NCBI GenBank assembly: GCA_039881045.1
Contig: JAYWVB010000008.1
Location: 1 to 64,000, forward strand
DNA from: Chaetomium olivaceum
Taxonomy: Eukaryota; Ascomycota; Sordariomycetes; Sordariales; Chaetomiaceae
Reading direction: 5' to 3'
Length of the DNA: 64,000 bases
Below are positions 33,282-44,656 of the stretch, one piece after another; the stretch's first letter is position 1, and each line of letters begins with the position of its first letter. The position numbers were made by a program, and so were the translations under genes. Below the pieces are notes generated by a model. It did not search any database and was not told the origin of the DNA. It saw only the letters and a list, made by a program, of their open reading frames with translations.

Positions 33282-33883
33282 CATTGGACCAATACAAGAC
33301 AATTCGCGACAATATTCGATGATGATTACCGCGAAGAATACCGTGAAGGAGGCAAGTGCAATTTCCTCGCCGTCGCCATCCAGGCCCGCCTCGTTAGGTA
33401 CGTCCGGACCAAGCTCGTGGCGAACCCGCGGCTGTTACATGAAGAAGGCCGGCCGTTGCTGGACTATGCGCTCCGCCCGCGGAGGTGGAACCTGTACGAC
33501 GTAATGTATCATATTCTGCTGGATGACCCGAGTGTGGACGTCAATATGCTTCGTCTGCTGTCGGAGCATAAGGCGGACCCGAACCAGAAGGTGCATCTCT
33601 GTGATGGCCAGACCGTGTGGGCGCTTTTTTTGCGATCGTGTCATGAGGGCGAGGTGAATGGCGAAGCCACCGCGGCCGTGAGGAAGTCGTGGCAGGTACC
33701 AGCGTGTGTTTTGCTTTGTCGGCATGGCGCGGATCCGTGGGTACAGCTGGATAGGACTGAGGTATCGTTTACTGTGGAGAGTGTCTTGGAGAAGCTATTT
33801 GGGAGCGACCAAACGCGACAGCTCAAGGAGTTGATGGCTGAGTATCAACAGCCCATTGTTGTACCCTAAAGTTGCCCTCACCA

Positions 33884-36473
33884 GTTTCATGTTCGTGCGT
33901 GATCCTGAGCCGCTCCTGAACTAGGGTGAGCTATGGGTGAGCCTAGCTTGCACAGCCGTGTGGCCCAATTTTGGACCTCGACTAAACTTGCCATCCGGAG
34001 ATTCCGGTGTGTTCCTCGATTTTTATGCTAACTATACTGAATAGGGTCCAGCTAGGTCAGCGGTGACGTTACAAAATATGATTCGTTTGGCATATATCGC
34101 AGCCTGGGCGTTTGATCGTATGTAGTGAGGCGAAATGAGGAAAGGGGCGGAGGAAGAGATGTCCTTGATGCCAGTCCGCTCTTTATTTGATTTAAAGCTT
34201 TAAGTATCTCATTGCTCACTCGAAAGAGGATTGCCCCGTCGGAATTACTTCAATCAGAAGTTGTAACAGGGGAATTTGAGGTTTGGAACGAAGACCGCTG
34301 GATTACAGTTCAGAAATTAGGAAGTAAGATAAGGTACAACAGATCTCAATCTAGATAGTTATTGCAACGGTATCCTTAAGTTCTAAGACCTTAGCCTCCG
34401 CAGCTTCGTTGTCTTAAAATGGCTTTTAGAACGTGTTTCAACTTCTACTCGAGACCCTCTTCCATTGCCGCCAGTTTGGCGCGTCTTTCTCTTGAGCGGA
34501 CTCTCGCAGGGCTTCAATAGTCCTATTACACACTCGAGATTCTTAGGCTCTCCAATCCAATAGTGCCATGAGCTCATTCTGAGTCCATTGGAGCTGAACT
34601 TCAGCTGTCTTTAAGCACTTGAAGTTCGTCAAGCTCGTTTTCAGCCCCTTAAAGTTCAGCTCTTATAGTCTGAAGTTCAGCTTGACCTTTCCGAGCTTGT
34701 GCAAGATCGGCTATAAGACGGCTGTACTTGTCCTGGAGGCTTTTGTACCGTGGATAGATGTCCCAATAGTATTGGTATAGCTTGTTGTATTACACAGGTA
34801 GCTAAGCGCACCAAGTCACCTTCTGGGTGTTACACTACGGTCTCTCACTCCTTCTTCAGCGAAGCGCTAGATGAATTCGGCATGATATGTGTCGTATTAA
34901 GCTTGCCCTAAGAAATAGAAAGTGCCATAATTAGGAAATGCTGTTGTACTGAGAGCCGAAGGGACCGGTGCGGACCAGAAAAGGGGACTCACAGCTCTCA
35001 TCCTCCTGGCACTGCGCGGCGCCGAGGTTGCCTAGAGCGTATAAGAGCCGACTCGCTGTTGTCTTTTCCCCAGGCCTGTTACCTACTACCAGACTGTCGA
35101 CTAAAAGAGTGTTGCATTCGTCTAAGTTTTCCCGAGGCTAGGAGGGAACAGGTTGGCCACATCGGCCGCTAGGTCTGTTAGCGCTAGCCTTGAGTGTCCT
35201 GTTTGCTCGCGCCGCTCATCCAGCAATGCCGAGTCGCGCTCGCAGAACTCGATTCATCGACACCTCGTAGAAGAAGGGCCTCTGAGGATGTGCCGCAGCG
35301 GTGTATGGGATCACACGGCCCTTGCACAGAGAAGGATCAGACAATATGGTTTGATTCGACGCCAAACAAATAAACTAAACGGCTGCGGCGCAGCGCGGTA
35401 AATCGTCACCGCAACGCAAACAGAGGTTCATTTTGCTTGACCTATGAGCGGCATCCCCTGAAGCGTGTGACCTGATCAACTCTCAGATCCGCCTTGTTAC
35501 GTAGCGCTGTTGCGACCCAAGACTTAATATGTTGTCATAGAACCGCGGGGAAAGGTTTCAGTTATCAACGGGCTCATCATCAGAGTGGCGCAGCAGAATT
35601 GGGCAATGATCTATGTCTTGAACTGCGCGGAATTCGGAGAATTCGTCTCGGAGTTGGAATTTGCAGCAACATACCCCTCTACACCGGATGCTGAAAAACG
35701 TACAACAGCTTAGTTACCCTTTGAGCGATTAGATCCCCGCTTGTTCAATTCAAACTACTTAAGGCCCTTGAGCTGTTGTGGGACGGTTGATCTCCTGCTT
35801 AGGGTCTAGAAGCAGCTTAAATCGCGGGCGACTCCTTCCCTCGAGCGGGAAGCTCACCACTCCTACCCCTTTGAGCCCTCATTCTACGGCTTAGGGAAGG
35901 AACAGCTTTACTGAATGAGCCGCTCCTTGATTGTAAGCCAGAAGAAGACGGCCCAGAGCCGTGAGCGAATATATCCCGGCTCGTGGACCTCCGGTATGCG
36001 CGGCTAAGAAGTGCCTCAGGGGGCCAAAGTACCCTGCAGTGAATATTGGCCAATACTGGTTTGATATTCGCGAGAAGATCAGGGCTTGACGCGGGACGGA
36101 AACTTAATGAGGAAGGTAATAGGTTGTTAACAAAACACGAACCCAAAGGTCCCCTGACCGGGGAGACATTCCGAACGATGCAGCGCGACCATGTCACGGC
36201 CTGTGAGCAATGCCGGCTGCCACCAATTGCCGTCTGGGCAAGGCGTTCTCGAGAAGGTTCCAATGAGAAACGTGAAGTTTATGGTGATCATGGCGGCGCA
36301 GTCATCATTGAAAAATGGAGGTAAGTATCGTAAGGGCACGCCGCTCCAGGGACAAATGTGTATAAAGCAGCCTCATTCTCCATCTTTAGGACCTCAACAT
36401 TCTATTTCTCAAACCACCCAGTCAAACCACATCCAAAAATACACTTTGTTCAACATCAACATACCGCCATCAA
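33884..36473. other. Decayed, mostly non-coding region
   Basis: About 2.6 kb, AT-richer, without an intact gene. The only coding-like signal is the coiled-coil relic on the minus strand (34383-34800). Short frames at 35153-35401 (+) and 35817-36263 (-) have no supporting features. Promoter elements for the small secreted protein would lie at its right end. Confidence 0.4.
34383..34800 (-). pseudogene. Relic of a coiled-coil protein
   Basis: Read on the minus strand from about 34795, the sequence reads YNKLYQYYWDIYPRYKSL, then QDKYSRLIADLAQARKGQ and AELQTIRAEL, all heptad-like. After a TAA it continues with GAENELDELQVLKDS, then a TGA. Two stops in about 80 codons and no clear start show decay. 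The parent family is not recognised. Confidence 0.4.
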
Positions 36474-36802
36474 ATGAAGCTCTCTTTCTTCTTCCTCACC
36501 ACCCTCAGCGCCATCGCTCTCGCTGCGCCCCCTCCGAGGTGGCCCTCGATGCCCTCATGAAGCGCCAGTGCGATGGCTCCAGCTGCCGCTGCGCCGGCGC
36601 CCTCGGCTCGGTATGCTTCCGCAGTTGCGACTGCCAGAGCGCTTGCTGTGACGATCGGACCAGACTTTGCAGCAGCAGGCCACAGCCTGGGAGCTTTTGC
36701 CGGCTGGGACAGCAGGAAAGGAGTAAATTTACCATGGATTGTGTAGCCAGGTGCGATTCCAGGGGCTCAGAGGGGAGGAAAGGACGTGAATGTGCGAAGT
36801 AG
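36474..36802 (+). pseudogene. Cysteine-rich small secreted protein, frameshifted
   Basis: ATG 36474 begins a clear signal peptide (MKLSFFFLTTLSAIALAA), but its frame stops at 36556. In the next frame, starting at the run of five C around 36523-36527, the sequence continues SEVALDALMKRQCDGSS with a Lys-Arg site just before a domain of about 13 cysteines (CRCAGALGSVC, CDCQSACCDD, CSSRPQPGSFC, CVARC) to a stop at 36800-36802. One base lacking in the C run would explain the split. Signal peptide, KR processing site and a dense cysteine pattern are what is seen in fungal effector-like or antimicrobial-like secreted proteins. I recognise no named family. Function is unknown. It may be a pseudogene or carry a homopolymer consensus error. 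Confidence 0.55.
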
Positions 36803-37993
36803 TGCAATGTGAGCGGGTTACTTTCAACAAGGACCTGGGGGCTGCGAACGGAAAGGCAAAACGCTTGAAATTGGGGCTGGGGAGAAAACTTTGTCAGCGT
36901 GTGTTGTTCCGGGTGCTGTGGCAGAGCTCATTCATAGTACCCCTTGAGATGTCAATACACACATACGCCGCAACACTAACCTGCATTATTTTTGGAGGCA
37001 TGAGATGTGACCAAGATCATTAGTAGCTCTCGAATGGGGGACAGGGCGCACTAAGACCTGGCTGTTGACTTGGTCAGTGTCATCTGAGTTGATGCAGACG
37101 GCGCCAACCCAGATAAAATCACAGGTGCGCTGTCCTGAAGAATAGGCACGGAACTCCTGGAGGGCAAGCTTGCAGTTCATTGGTAACCGGGAAGCTCACC
37201 CATCGTAACTGATTGTCTGGTCTTTAGCCTGGCCATCCCAGCTGTACGAGAGGGCCTCGAAGGGCAGCACCGATAGTATGTCATATTCCTCAACAGTAAT
37301 GTCAGGTAATCTGCTGAATGGCGTGCATTTTGGGTGTGAGCAGATTAGTCTCACCATGCGTGGTTGAAAGGCTTTTCGCTCAACATACTACTGGAAGTTG
37401 GCCAGCGTAAACGAACGAGGCGGTACTTTTACTAGATTGTCAAGCATCTTAGGGAACTCAGGCTCAAGAGCCATTAGCGGGACAGACTCTGCGTTTCAAA
37501 ATTTACTCTGAGCTTTTTCGCACGGGTACAAGCAAGTGTGAAGTGCGCACCACGGCAAGGTGGGTCAGTAAATAGGTAAACTGGGTTTAATAAGACAGTA
37601 GGGCTAGGGTGAAGGGGAAAGGGAACGGGGGGTTTACTGGGTGATCCCAGTTTTGGGACATAGGTGGCCTAAAACAGTTCCCTCGCGAAAAGTTGCTATT
37701 TGAATTTCTAGAACTCCCACTGAGCTACAGCACTGCCTACTTCGTCTAAACCACTTTTGGTGGTTTCCATGATCATGTCCTGAGTAGCGCCTGAGCAGTG
37801 CCTGAGCAAGGTGGCGAGGGGTGGTATGGGTGACGGGGGGTTGGTGAGGGCAACTTTAGGGTAAAACAACAGCAGAAGGAGGCGAAGAGGGGTTCTTGGC
37901 TGTCGACTTTAAATATTAGGCGGTGGTTATAACCAATGTCTGCGAACAAGTCAATAGACTGTACATACAAGCAAAGCATCTAACGAAACGAAC
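36803..37993. other. Intergenic
   Basis: No gene is supported. It contains the right arm of the 22-bp inverted repeat (37842-37863) and, just left of it, three spaced GCCTGAGCA-like words (37788-37808). Confidence 0.4.
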
Positions 37994-40900
37994 CTATCCC
38001 ACGGACGCCAGCGTCTTCACTGTAGTCAGAGCTTCACCCTTTCGCAGGTCTCGGAACTTGTTTGCCCAGTCGTCCCCGGTGAATCCCGGAGGCAACTCGC
38101 TCCTCAGCAGCCATTGTCCCTCATCATGCTTGGCCTTGGCTAGTACCTTCCTCGTGCCGCTATGTATGGCCGTCCTGAGACTCTTCGCAATGCCGGCGCT
38201 GGGATAAGCGAACAGCCCAAACATGCCGGCGCCGCTCTTGGCAGCGAGACTGACTGCCCCTTTCCCCACGCCCTTGACGGCCCCTAGCGCCCCGTCGTTT
38301 CTGGCACCTCGGATGGGCTCCATTACCAAGTCGCTCAGGCCATCCGCAAAGCCCCAGGCAAACGTCTTGCCAGCCACAGCCGCGCCGCTCTTTGCATCCG
38401 TCACGGGACCATGGTGACGGACCTTGGTCCCGAAGAGCTCGGGGACCGACTTCAAGCCTTCTGTGATGGCAAGGGGGAAATCGACCAGCATCCCTTTCGC
38501 CGCTGTTGGCCCGAGCATGCCGATGCTCTTAGCCGACGCCCCCGCCACCGTGCCGGCCATGGAGCGCGGCTTTTGAGTCCCGGAATCGCCCGGAGATGAC
38601 GCCGCGCCTGATGTGTGTGACCCCGTTGGTCTGGAGCGCCCATCTACGGCGAGGGTATCATGAGAGGTGCCCCGTCGGGTTAATTCTCTCTTTTGTTCTC
38701 GCTCCCGTTTTCGTTGTTCGTGGCGGTACGCGTCCACTGGCTTGGTCACCATGCCAGTGATATTGTCGGTCATATCGACTGCGGTAGCCATGACGGCCGA
38801 GGCGCCGCCAGTAACCGGGTCCCATCGTGTCACGTCAATGAAAATCGGCTTGCTCTGGTGGCTGCAGAAGTTTGTACATCAGCATTCAAAATAGGAAATG
38901 GCAAGTAGTCTGGGGACCCTTCAACTGGTGTTCTTACTGTTCCAGATGTTTGGCGTCGATCATTTTGCGAGATACGAGCTCCTCTGCTACGATCTTGGAT
39001 AGCTTGATGGGTTTCTTTCCCTTTTTGTAAACCCACGCCGCAGGTTCGGTGGGAACAAGGTCACATCGCAGACGGTGCTTGGGCAACTGACGGAGCCATG
39101 ACTGTGCAGCGGCCTGCACGCCCTGTTCGGACTGCATCTGCTCCGCGAGGGACTGGGCAGCGGATCTTGGTTGGGGTGTAAGACAGTAAGAAATGCCATC
39201 GGCCAGTTTCTGTGGGTCCAGCTGGCTCGGAGGAATCGGCTTTGGTCCTGCGCCGGCGTTGGCGACCATCTCGCCCCAGAAGGGCTGGCTGCGCATAGTT
39301 AGAAAAGGCTATCCGCGTTTGTGTTGAGTTGGAATTATTTCTGGCCTCACTTACTCTCCAAAGAACGGCACAACGACAGTCGGCACGCCGTTTTTCAAGC
39401 CGCAAGCTGTCGTGCCCGCGCCACCATGATGGACAACAGCAGCGACATTAGCAAACAGCCACTCGTGAGGACAGTCTCCGATCCAGTATATGTCCTCGCT
39501 CTCGGGACCCGCCAAGTCAGACCATCCCTTCGAGATAATGGCCCGCACACCAGCTAGACGGACGGCGTCGAGGATTGTCCGAACCATGCGTTCCGGGTTA
39601 TCGAGCACAATGCTACCAAACCCAATGTACACGGGCGCCGGACCGGCTGACAAGAACCGCGCCAGCTGTTCAGGCGGCGTGTACGACGGTGGGCTTCGGA
39701 AAAAGAATCCACAGACATCTGTATCAAATTCGATCAGCTTTTGGCGCGCCGCGACACATCCAATGTTAGACAAGACTTACCAATATGCGCGCCCCAATCG
39801 GCGGGTTTGGCCACCAAGGCTGGTGACCAACAGTATGTGAAAGGAATGCGTAGTCTTTCCGCCAGCAACGGGCCGTCGAACATGGCTACGTTTTCCAGAT
39901 CGAGCGTCTTCCGCCACCTATTGATCACATCGCCCAAACTGTATCACGTATTAGCCCCAATGCTTCTTTGCCTTGTTGTTGTTTCCGTGTTGAATCATGA
40001 TGGGACGCCTACCCTTGCCACGTGAGGTACTCAACTATGGCGTACGAGGCATAGTTCGCCATGGACTGACTGTCGCTACTGTTACTGAGATTGGCTAGTG
40101 GGTGCGGAAATGCGCTGGTGCTTGTCCACGGCATGGTAAACATGATGTGCACCGGCACTCCGAGAGCCCCTGTGCACAGTGGACATGTGCGAATGAGGGG
40201 GGGTTAGCGATGATGGCGTCGGCCACGAACGGGGCTTCGGTGAGGTGGTCTGGCCGGAAACAAGAATGCCAGAACCCTTCGAGCATCTCTTCCATCATGT
40301 CACGCTTTTGCTGAATCTCGCCTGCTCGTAGACTCTGGAATTTCGGAATCAAGCCCGGGTTCTTGACCATGTAGGCCATCAGTGCTGCAGGATCGCCGCC
40401 GACGGGATAAAACTCCAAGCCGGCATCTCGGACAGATTTCTCGAAAATGTCGTGCGTAGCGAGCCGGACACGGAAACCAAGTCTCTGGATCTCGTTTCCG
40501 AGTGCAATGAAAGGCTGAACGTCACCGCGGCTGCCGACGACTTGGATTAGGACGTTGAGCCTCGGATACTGCGCGCCTTGCCCAATGCTTTCGTCGTACC
40601 CTGGCGGGCTGGGCTCATCCTCAGAATCTGTGTACTCGGCGACTTGGTTCCGGTAGTGGAAGGAGGCCGGCCGGTACATAAGGCTGACCGCTCTGGCGAG
40701 CTTGGAGTCGCAGTCGATCTTCACACGCCCATCGTCTGTCGGTGCAGCGTGCACGCGCTGGTCAGTCACTCGCGCTCTTCCTGGCCAAAGCACTTAAAAT
40801 GCAAAGTCTGGGACTTACCACCGACTTCCACGTCGCTCCCCATGAGTTCGTAGACATGTCCCTTCTCATAACCCGCGTCGGCGGCACTTTCTGGCTTTTC

Positions 40901-41011
40901 GGCGTCGTCGATGTCCCAGGTTGGTACCATGCTCGCTGCGTTGGCGGTTGAGAGTAGCTGGACATCCTCAGCCGGCAATTCGTACCGTATTGTGTGCCGC
41001 TTGTCCGCCAT
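37994..41011 (-). pseudogene. Sterol 3-beta-glucosyltransferase (GT1/UGT80-like), one frameshift
   Basis: Six exons: 40819-41011, 40013-40735, 39781-39938, 39355-39718, 38938-39288 and 37994-38861. All splice phases agree, but exon 2 needs one extra base in a run of four C at about 40167-40170; with it the protein would be about 885 aa. The N-terminal glycosyltransferase half has NVLIQVVGSRGDVQPFIALG and VADAIIANPPSFAHVHCAQ. The C-terminal half has PVYIGFGSIV, ISKGWSDLAG and the sugar-donor loop HHGGAGTTACGLKNGVPTVV followed by PFFGDQPFWGEMV. A ~280-residue tail follows (WDPVTGGASAVMATAVDMTDN). Such enzymes put glucose from UDP-glucose on ergosterol-type sterols at membranes. PH/GRAM domains of Atg26 are absent. 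Apart from the single indel the gene looks intact, so consensus error is a real alternative to a pseudogene. Confidence 0.8.
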
Positions 41012-41980
41012 CGCGGGAATGGACGCGTTCCCCTGAAAGGAATGGTGCTGCTCGGTCAGGTGGGAATGGCGAGTACCTCGACTAGGAAGGGGAACACTAA
41101 GACGAGCCGGTGGGTGGGAGTCTCGTAAAGAGTAGAAGAGAATAAAGTAAAGAACAGGACAGTGTCCAGGAAAACCAAAAGAAAAGCGTGTGGTGATGAA
41201 CGAGAGGCTGGCTGGTTGTGGGAGTGGATGATGATAAGATACCAACGCCTAATAACTATAAGCTTTGATGCGGATCCGCCAGACCTGACTGCCGGATTGA
41301 TCGAAGTGAACCGCGTGGCAATGGATCCGGCCCACTGGTCCAGATCCATCTAGTGTGGCAAGGAAACCACGCCTGCAAATGCCCCTGACTGCATCTCGTC
41401 CCAGCATGGACTTGACTGCGGCCGGACAGCCCTGGCAATAATGGCTCGAAGCTCCACGTCCTGATTCGAACCAAGCTCACACGAGCTAGTCTCGGAGTGG
41501 ATGTCTCAGGTGTTTTGATGTATGTGTGCCTGACTCGTCAATGTCTGTCGTTTAGCACCGAGCCCCACCAAGCCACTCCTCGCTCCTAAACGAGAATACG
41601 TTTAATACGCGTATTGAGGGTCACAAATAGCTAATAAGAGAATACTAGCGGCATAATTAAACCCACTCAAGTTGAGAGTCAGGATGAGCAACTGGATGAA
41701 AACCCCTACCACCCTGGTACCTTAGCATCATGCTTGGGACCGTCGGCCCGTCAGGAGTCCTCAATCTCACGCGCCGTTGCTAGGGTCTCCTGTTTTGTTT
41801 GGACTTGGGATTAGAATAGATTTGCCAGTCCGTAGGGAGAAAATGCGGCTCAGATAAATGAGAGAACGGCACCTTTCATTGTAACCCAGAGGGACAACCC
41901 CCTCCGCCGACAGATTCATTCTCACAACACTCCTTTTTATGATTATTCTTCTCTTTACTCCGCTGCAGTATCGTCACAAC
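41012..41980. other. Intergenic, divergent promoter region
   Basis: Lies between the sterol glucosyltransferase (-) and RTA1-like (+) starts. No gene or strong repeat is seen. Confidence 0.4.
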
Positions 41981-44380
41981 ATGTATCTCGTCGTCAGAGA
42001 GGACGCTCCTCCCCAGGAGCAGAAACCGTTCAGCCTCTACCACTATGATCCGACCATTGGGGGGGCGGTCGTGATGCTTTTGTTATTCCTGGCAACCACC
42101 ATTTGGCATTTTTGGCAGTTGCTTCGTGCGAGATGCTGGTTCATTCTGCCGTTGGCCTTCGGAGGTATTTGTAAGACACGCCTTGAGCCGCTCTGCCCAC
42201 CCCGAGACACTCCCCAAAAACAGTGGTTAACGAGCATATTTCCATCGGCAGTCGAGATCATGGGCTATGGGGCGCGTGCCAAATCAGGCACCGAAAGTCC
42301 TAATTGGACTCTAGGGCCGTACATCATCCAGGCGATCTTGCTCCTGGTGACACCAGCATTGTTCGCGGCCACCATCTACATGCAACTTGGTAGAATCATC
42401 ATGCTTCTACAGGGCGAATCACGCGCCCCGATACGTAAAAAGTGGCTCACCAAGATCTTTGTCACTGGCGATGTGCTGTCGTTTGTCCTGCAAGGGGGAG
42501 GTACGAGACACTAATCATTTTCCTGTTTTGACCAGCCCATGCCAGGGCAGGGAAAAGCTCGTGCTAACTCGACTCACGACAGGTGGCGGTTATCAAGCTT
42601 CTGGAACTCTAGACGCTCTAGACACCGGATCAAAGATCATCATCGGTGGCTTGTTTGTGCAGCTTATTTTCTTCGGCATATTCATCGTCATTGCCGTCAC
42701 ATTTGACCTCTCCATTCGCAAAACCCCAACCCCACACAGGCAGAGAAACACCCCGTCTGGCAAAGACATATGTGGGCACTCTATATCGGTAACGTATATT
42801 ATAAGCGAGCCGAACATATAAGCGAGCCGAACAGTCTCCACCACAACGGGTCCCCTGCAATCCCAACGTTACATCTTCCTCCACAACTCTACAACGCAAT
42901 ATGTCCCCTCCTTCAAAGGAAGAGAGGGTGCCCAGCCTGGCAACCGCGAATGGGCGACTGTAATTCAGGGAGTCAATGCCCTTGGTTGGGCGATCCCTCC
43001 GTTCATCATCTTGGCAGCGCAATATCACCTTGCCAACTGGTACCGGAGTGCGGCCTACCCCTCGACTGGCGTATTGCAACTACCCACAATGGCTGGACTA
43101 CCAATGCAGTTGGCCTAGATTGGATTAAGCATTTCGATCACCATACGGCGCCTCGGACAAAGGGCACGCACCGGTTGTTGATTCTCGACGGTCACGAAAG
43201 CCACCACTCCACCGAGTTCGAGCAGTACGGCAAGCAGAACAATATCATCACACTCTGCATGCCTGCACACTCTTCCCATAAGTGCCAGCCACTTGATGTT
43301 GGCTGCTTTGGGCCACTGAAGCAGGCGTATGGTCGGCAGGTTGAGGAGTTCATGCGCGCGCATGTCAACCACATCAGCAAGCTCGAGTTCCTTTGCGCTT
43401 TCCGCGAAGCCTTCTTTGCTTCTATCACAGAGAAGAATATCCAGGGTGGCTTTGCGGGGGCTGGCCTTGTTCCGTACAACCCAGAGAGGGTGCTCTCCAG
43501 GCTGGATGTCAAGCTTTATACACCATCGCCCCCAAACTCGCGGCCTAGTACTGCCGGCACTGTCAAACCCTGGGCTTCCAAGACACCGCACAACCCCAAA
43601 GAAACCGACTCGCAGTCAAAGCTTATCAGGACTCGTATTGCCAACCATCAAGGTAGCTCCCCAGCTTCGATGTTGGCCGCCGTTGACCAGCTTACCAAAG
43701 GGACAATGGCTGTAATGCGCCAGGTAGCCCTTCTTGAGTCAGAGGTGTCTTCGCTCCGCAAGGCCAACGAGGCACTAAGCAAGCGGCGGAGGGCCAAACG
43801 GACACGTGTACAGCTTGGAGGGTCACTTACTGTGCAAGAGGCACAGGGTCTTGCGGACCAGAAGGCTGTAGGTGGGAGGGCAGGAGAAGATATACAGCCA
43901 GATGGTAGTAGTGCAGGGGGGGGTCAGAGGAAGGTTCGGCGCTGTGGGGTATGCGGCAAGCCCGGCCATAATGCGCGTACCTGCCAGGAGGCTGGGGAAG
44001 CCTCTGATTCGGCTTCTTCTGATGTAATTGTAGTCATTTCCTAGCGTTGTTGTGTGGTAATTGGGAATAGTGTCGGTAGAGCGGTGGAAAGTGTTCGGCT
44101 CGCTTATATGTTCGGCTCGCTTATAATATACGTTAGTGCGCTCATCATGGTCCGATCCGTTTTCCGCGCTATTGAATATCTGCAAGGGTTCAATGGCTAC
44201 CTCCTCAGCCACGAGGTCTATCTCTATATCTTTGACGCAGTACTCATGGTCCTCGTCATGGCACTGTTCAATCACGTTCATCCATCCGAAGTGGTGGCAC
44301 TAATTGCCCAGGACGAGCGGGAATACAAAATGGATGCCTTGGCCCAGCACCACCACCAACGCCTGCACTCCAACATCTGA
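41981..44380 (+). pseudogene. RTA1-like membrane protein gene split by a Fot1-like transposon
   Basis: Exons 41981-42170, 42252-42500 and from 42583 encode the start of an RTA1-family protein: FSLYHYDPTIGGAVVMLLL, ATTIWHFWQLL, FEIMGYGARA, LGPYIIQAILLLVTPALFAA and LFVQLIFFGIFIVIAV, five or more membrane segments. A one-base frame change lies around 42740-42757. The frame then reads WQRHMWALYIG up to the TA target at 42790, where a 1,342-bp transposon is inserted. Coding resumes after the second TA as ALIMVRSVFRAIEYLQG and HEVYLYIFDAVLMVLVMAL to a stop at 44380. RTA1-family proteins are 7-TM fungal proteins linked to lipid export and resistance to toxic compounds. Removal of the transposon would leave the reading frame continuous across the site. 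An in-frame ATG exists at 41939; 41981 is preferred by position relative to the first membrane segment. Confidence 0.82.
42792..44133 (+). mobile_element. Internally deleted Fot1/pogo-like DNA transposon
   Basis: 1,342 bp with perfect 42-bp terminal inverted repeats (42792-42833 and 44092-44133) and TA duplications at 42790-42791 and 44134-44135. Each terminal repeat itself contains two tandem copies of TATAAGCGAGCCGAACA. The + strand encodes the last part of a DDE transposase: VNALGWAIPPFIILAA (42970-43020, another frame), NGWTTNAVGLDWIKHFD, LLILDGHESHHSTEFE with the second catalytic Asp, CMPAHSSHKCQPLDVGCFGPLK and GAGLVPYNPERVLSRLDV. A C-terminal CCHC knuckle (CGVCGKPGHNARTC) ends at 44044. 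The N-terminal DNA-binding part and first catalytic region are missing and one frame break is present, so the copy is non-autonomous. Perfect ends suggest recent movement. Confidence 0.88.
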
Positions 44381-44656
44381 TGAGTCGATCCGAGGGGCGA
44401 CAGGCAAATGGACAGCTTCTATCGCGCCATCCACTGTCAAAGCCAAGGATGGCACGGCAGGGAATGGTATGACATCAAGAGCATCTTACTGGATAGCGTT
44501 TGCTAAGCGGTGGCGGCCCTTTGATGTGGCCAGTTGGGTGGATACAGGTCAGCCAGTCGTCTCTCGTCGACGACGCTCAGGGGGTGGGGGGTATCGCACT
44601 TATTCAACTACTAGGATCCATATCTTTTAATCAATCCAAACCTTTCTTTGGCCCCG

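Larger units (their letters stand above)
31471..33869 (+). pseudogene. NACHT/STAND-type (NLR-like) gene relic split by a LINE
   Basis: Fragments match the region downstream of the NACHT domain in fungal STAND proteins. LVTRDLVHAVNRDEGLDTL is followed by an in-frame TAG (31534), then DLEAYFEHIIKHIKHVHR and TIEAPLPLPLFLF. A frame change leads to EYAVKAEIRPLG ... VEFLHRTLRDFL (31695-31890) and another to DFDPLVSLCRMTLFALKYLP (31935-32175). After the inserted LINE (32176-33266), NFLAVAIQARLVRYVR and GRPLLDYALRP resume and the frame runs to 33869. The N-terminal effector and NACHT parts are absent. Proteins of this type act in fungal non-self recognition and programmed cell death. This copy has a nonsense codon (CAG-to-TAG type), frame breaks and a transposon, so it is dead. 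The family placement is from remembered family sequence patterns. Confidence 0.72.
33862..37863. mobile_element. Candidate 4-kb element bounded by a perfect 22-bp inverted repeat
   Basis: Positions 33862-33883 (TACCCTAAAGTTGCCCTC...) and 37842-37863 are exact reverse complements, and the match continues imperfectly outward (TTGTTG against CAACA). The left repeat contains the stop codon of the NLR-like relic. The interior has no intact transposase; it holds a decayed coiled-coil frame on the minus strand (about 34400-34800) and a frameshifted cysteine-rich secreted protein (36474-36802). No target duplication is clear. It could be a decayed DNA transposon or a chance or ancient inverted duplication. 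Confidence 0.4.

Noticed and set aside
35817..36263. 148-codon minus-strand frame in the decayed region
   Set aside because: Composition is Ser/Arg-rich without motifs, and no start context or splice structure supports it.
41440..41480. tRNA-like B-box (GGTTCGAATCA on the minus strand)
   Set aside because: No matching A-box, acceptor stem or anticodon arm could be folded around it.
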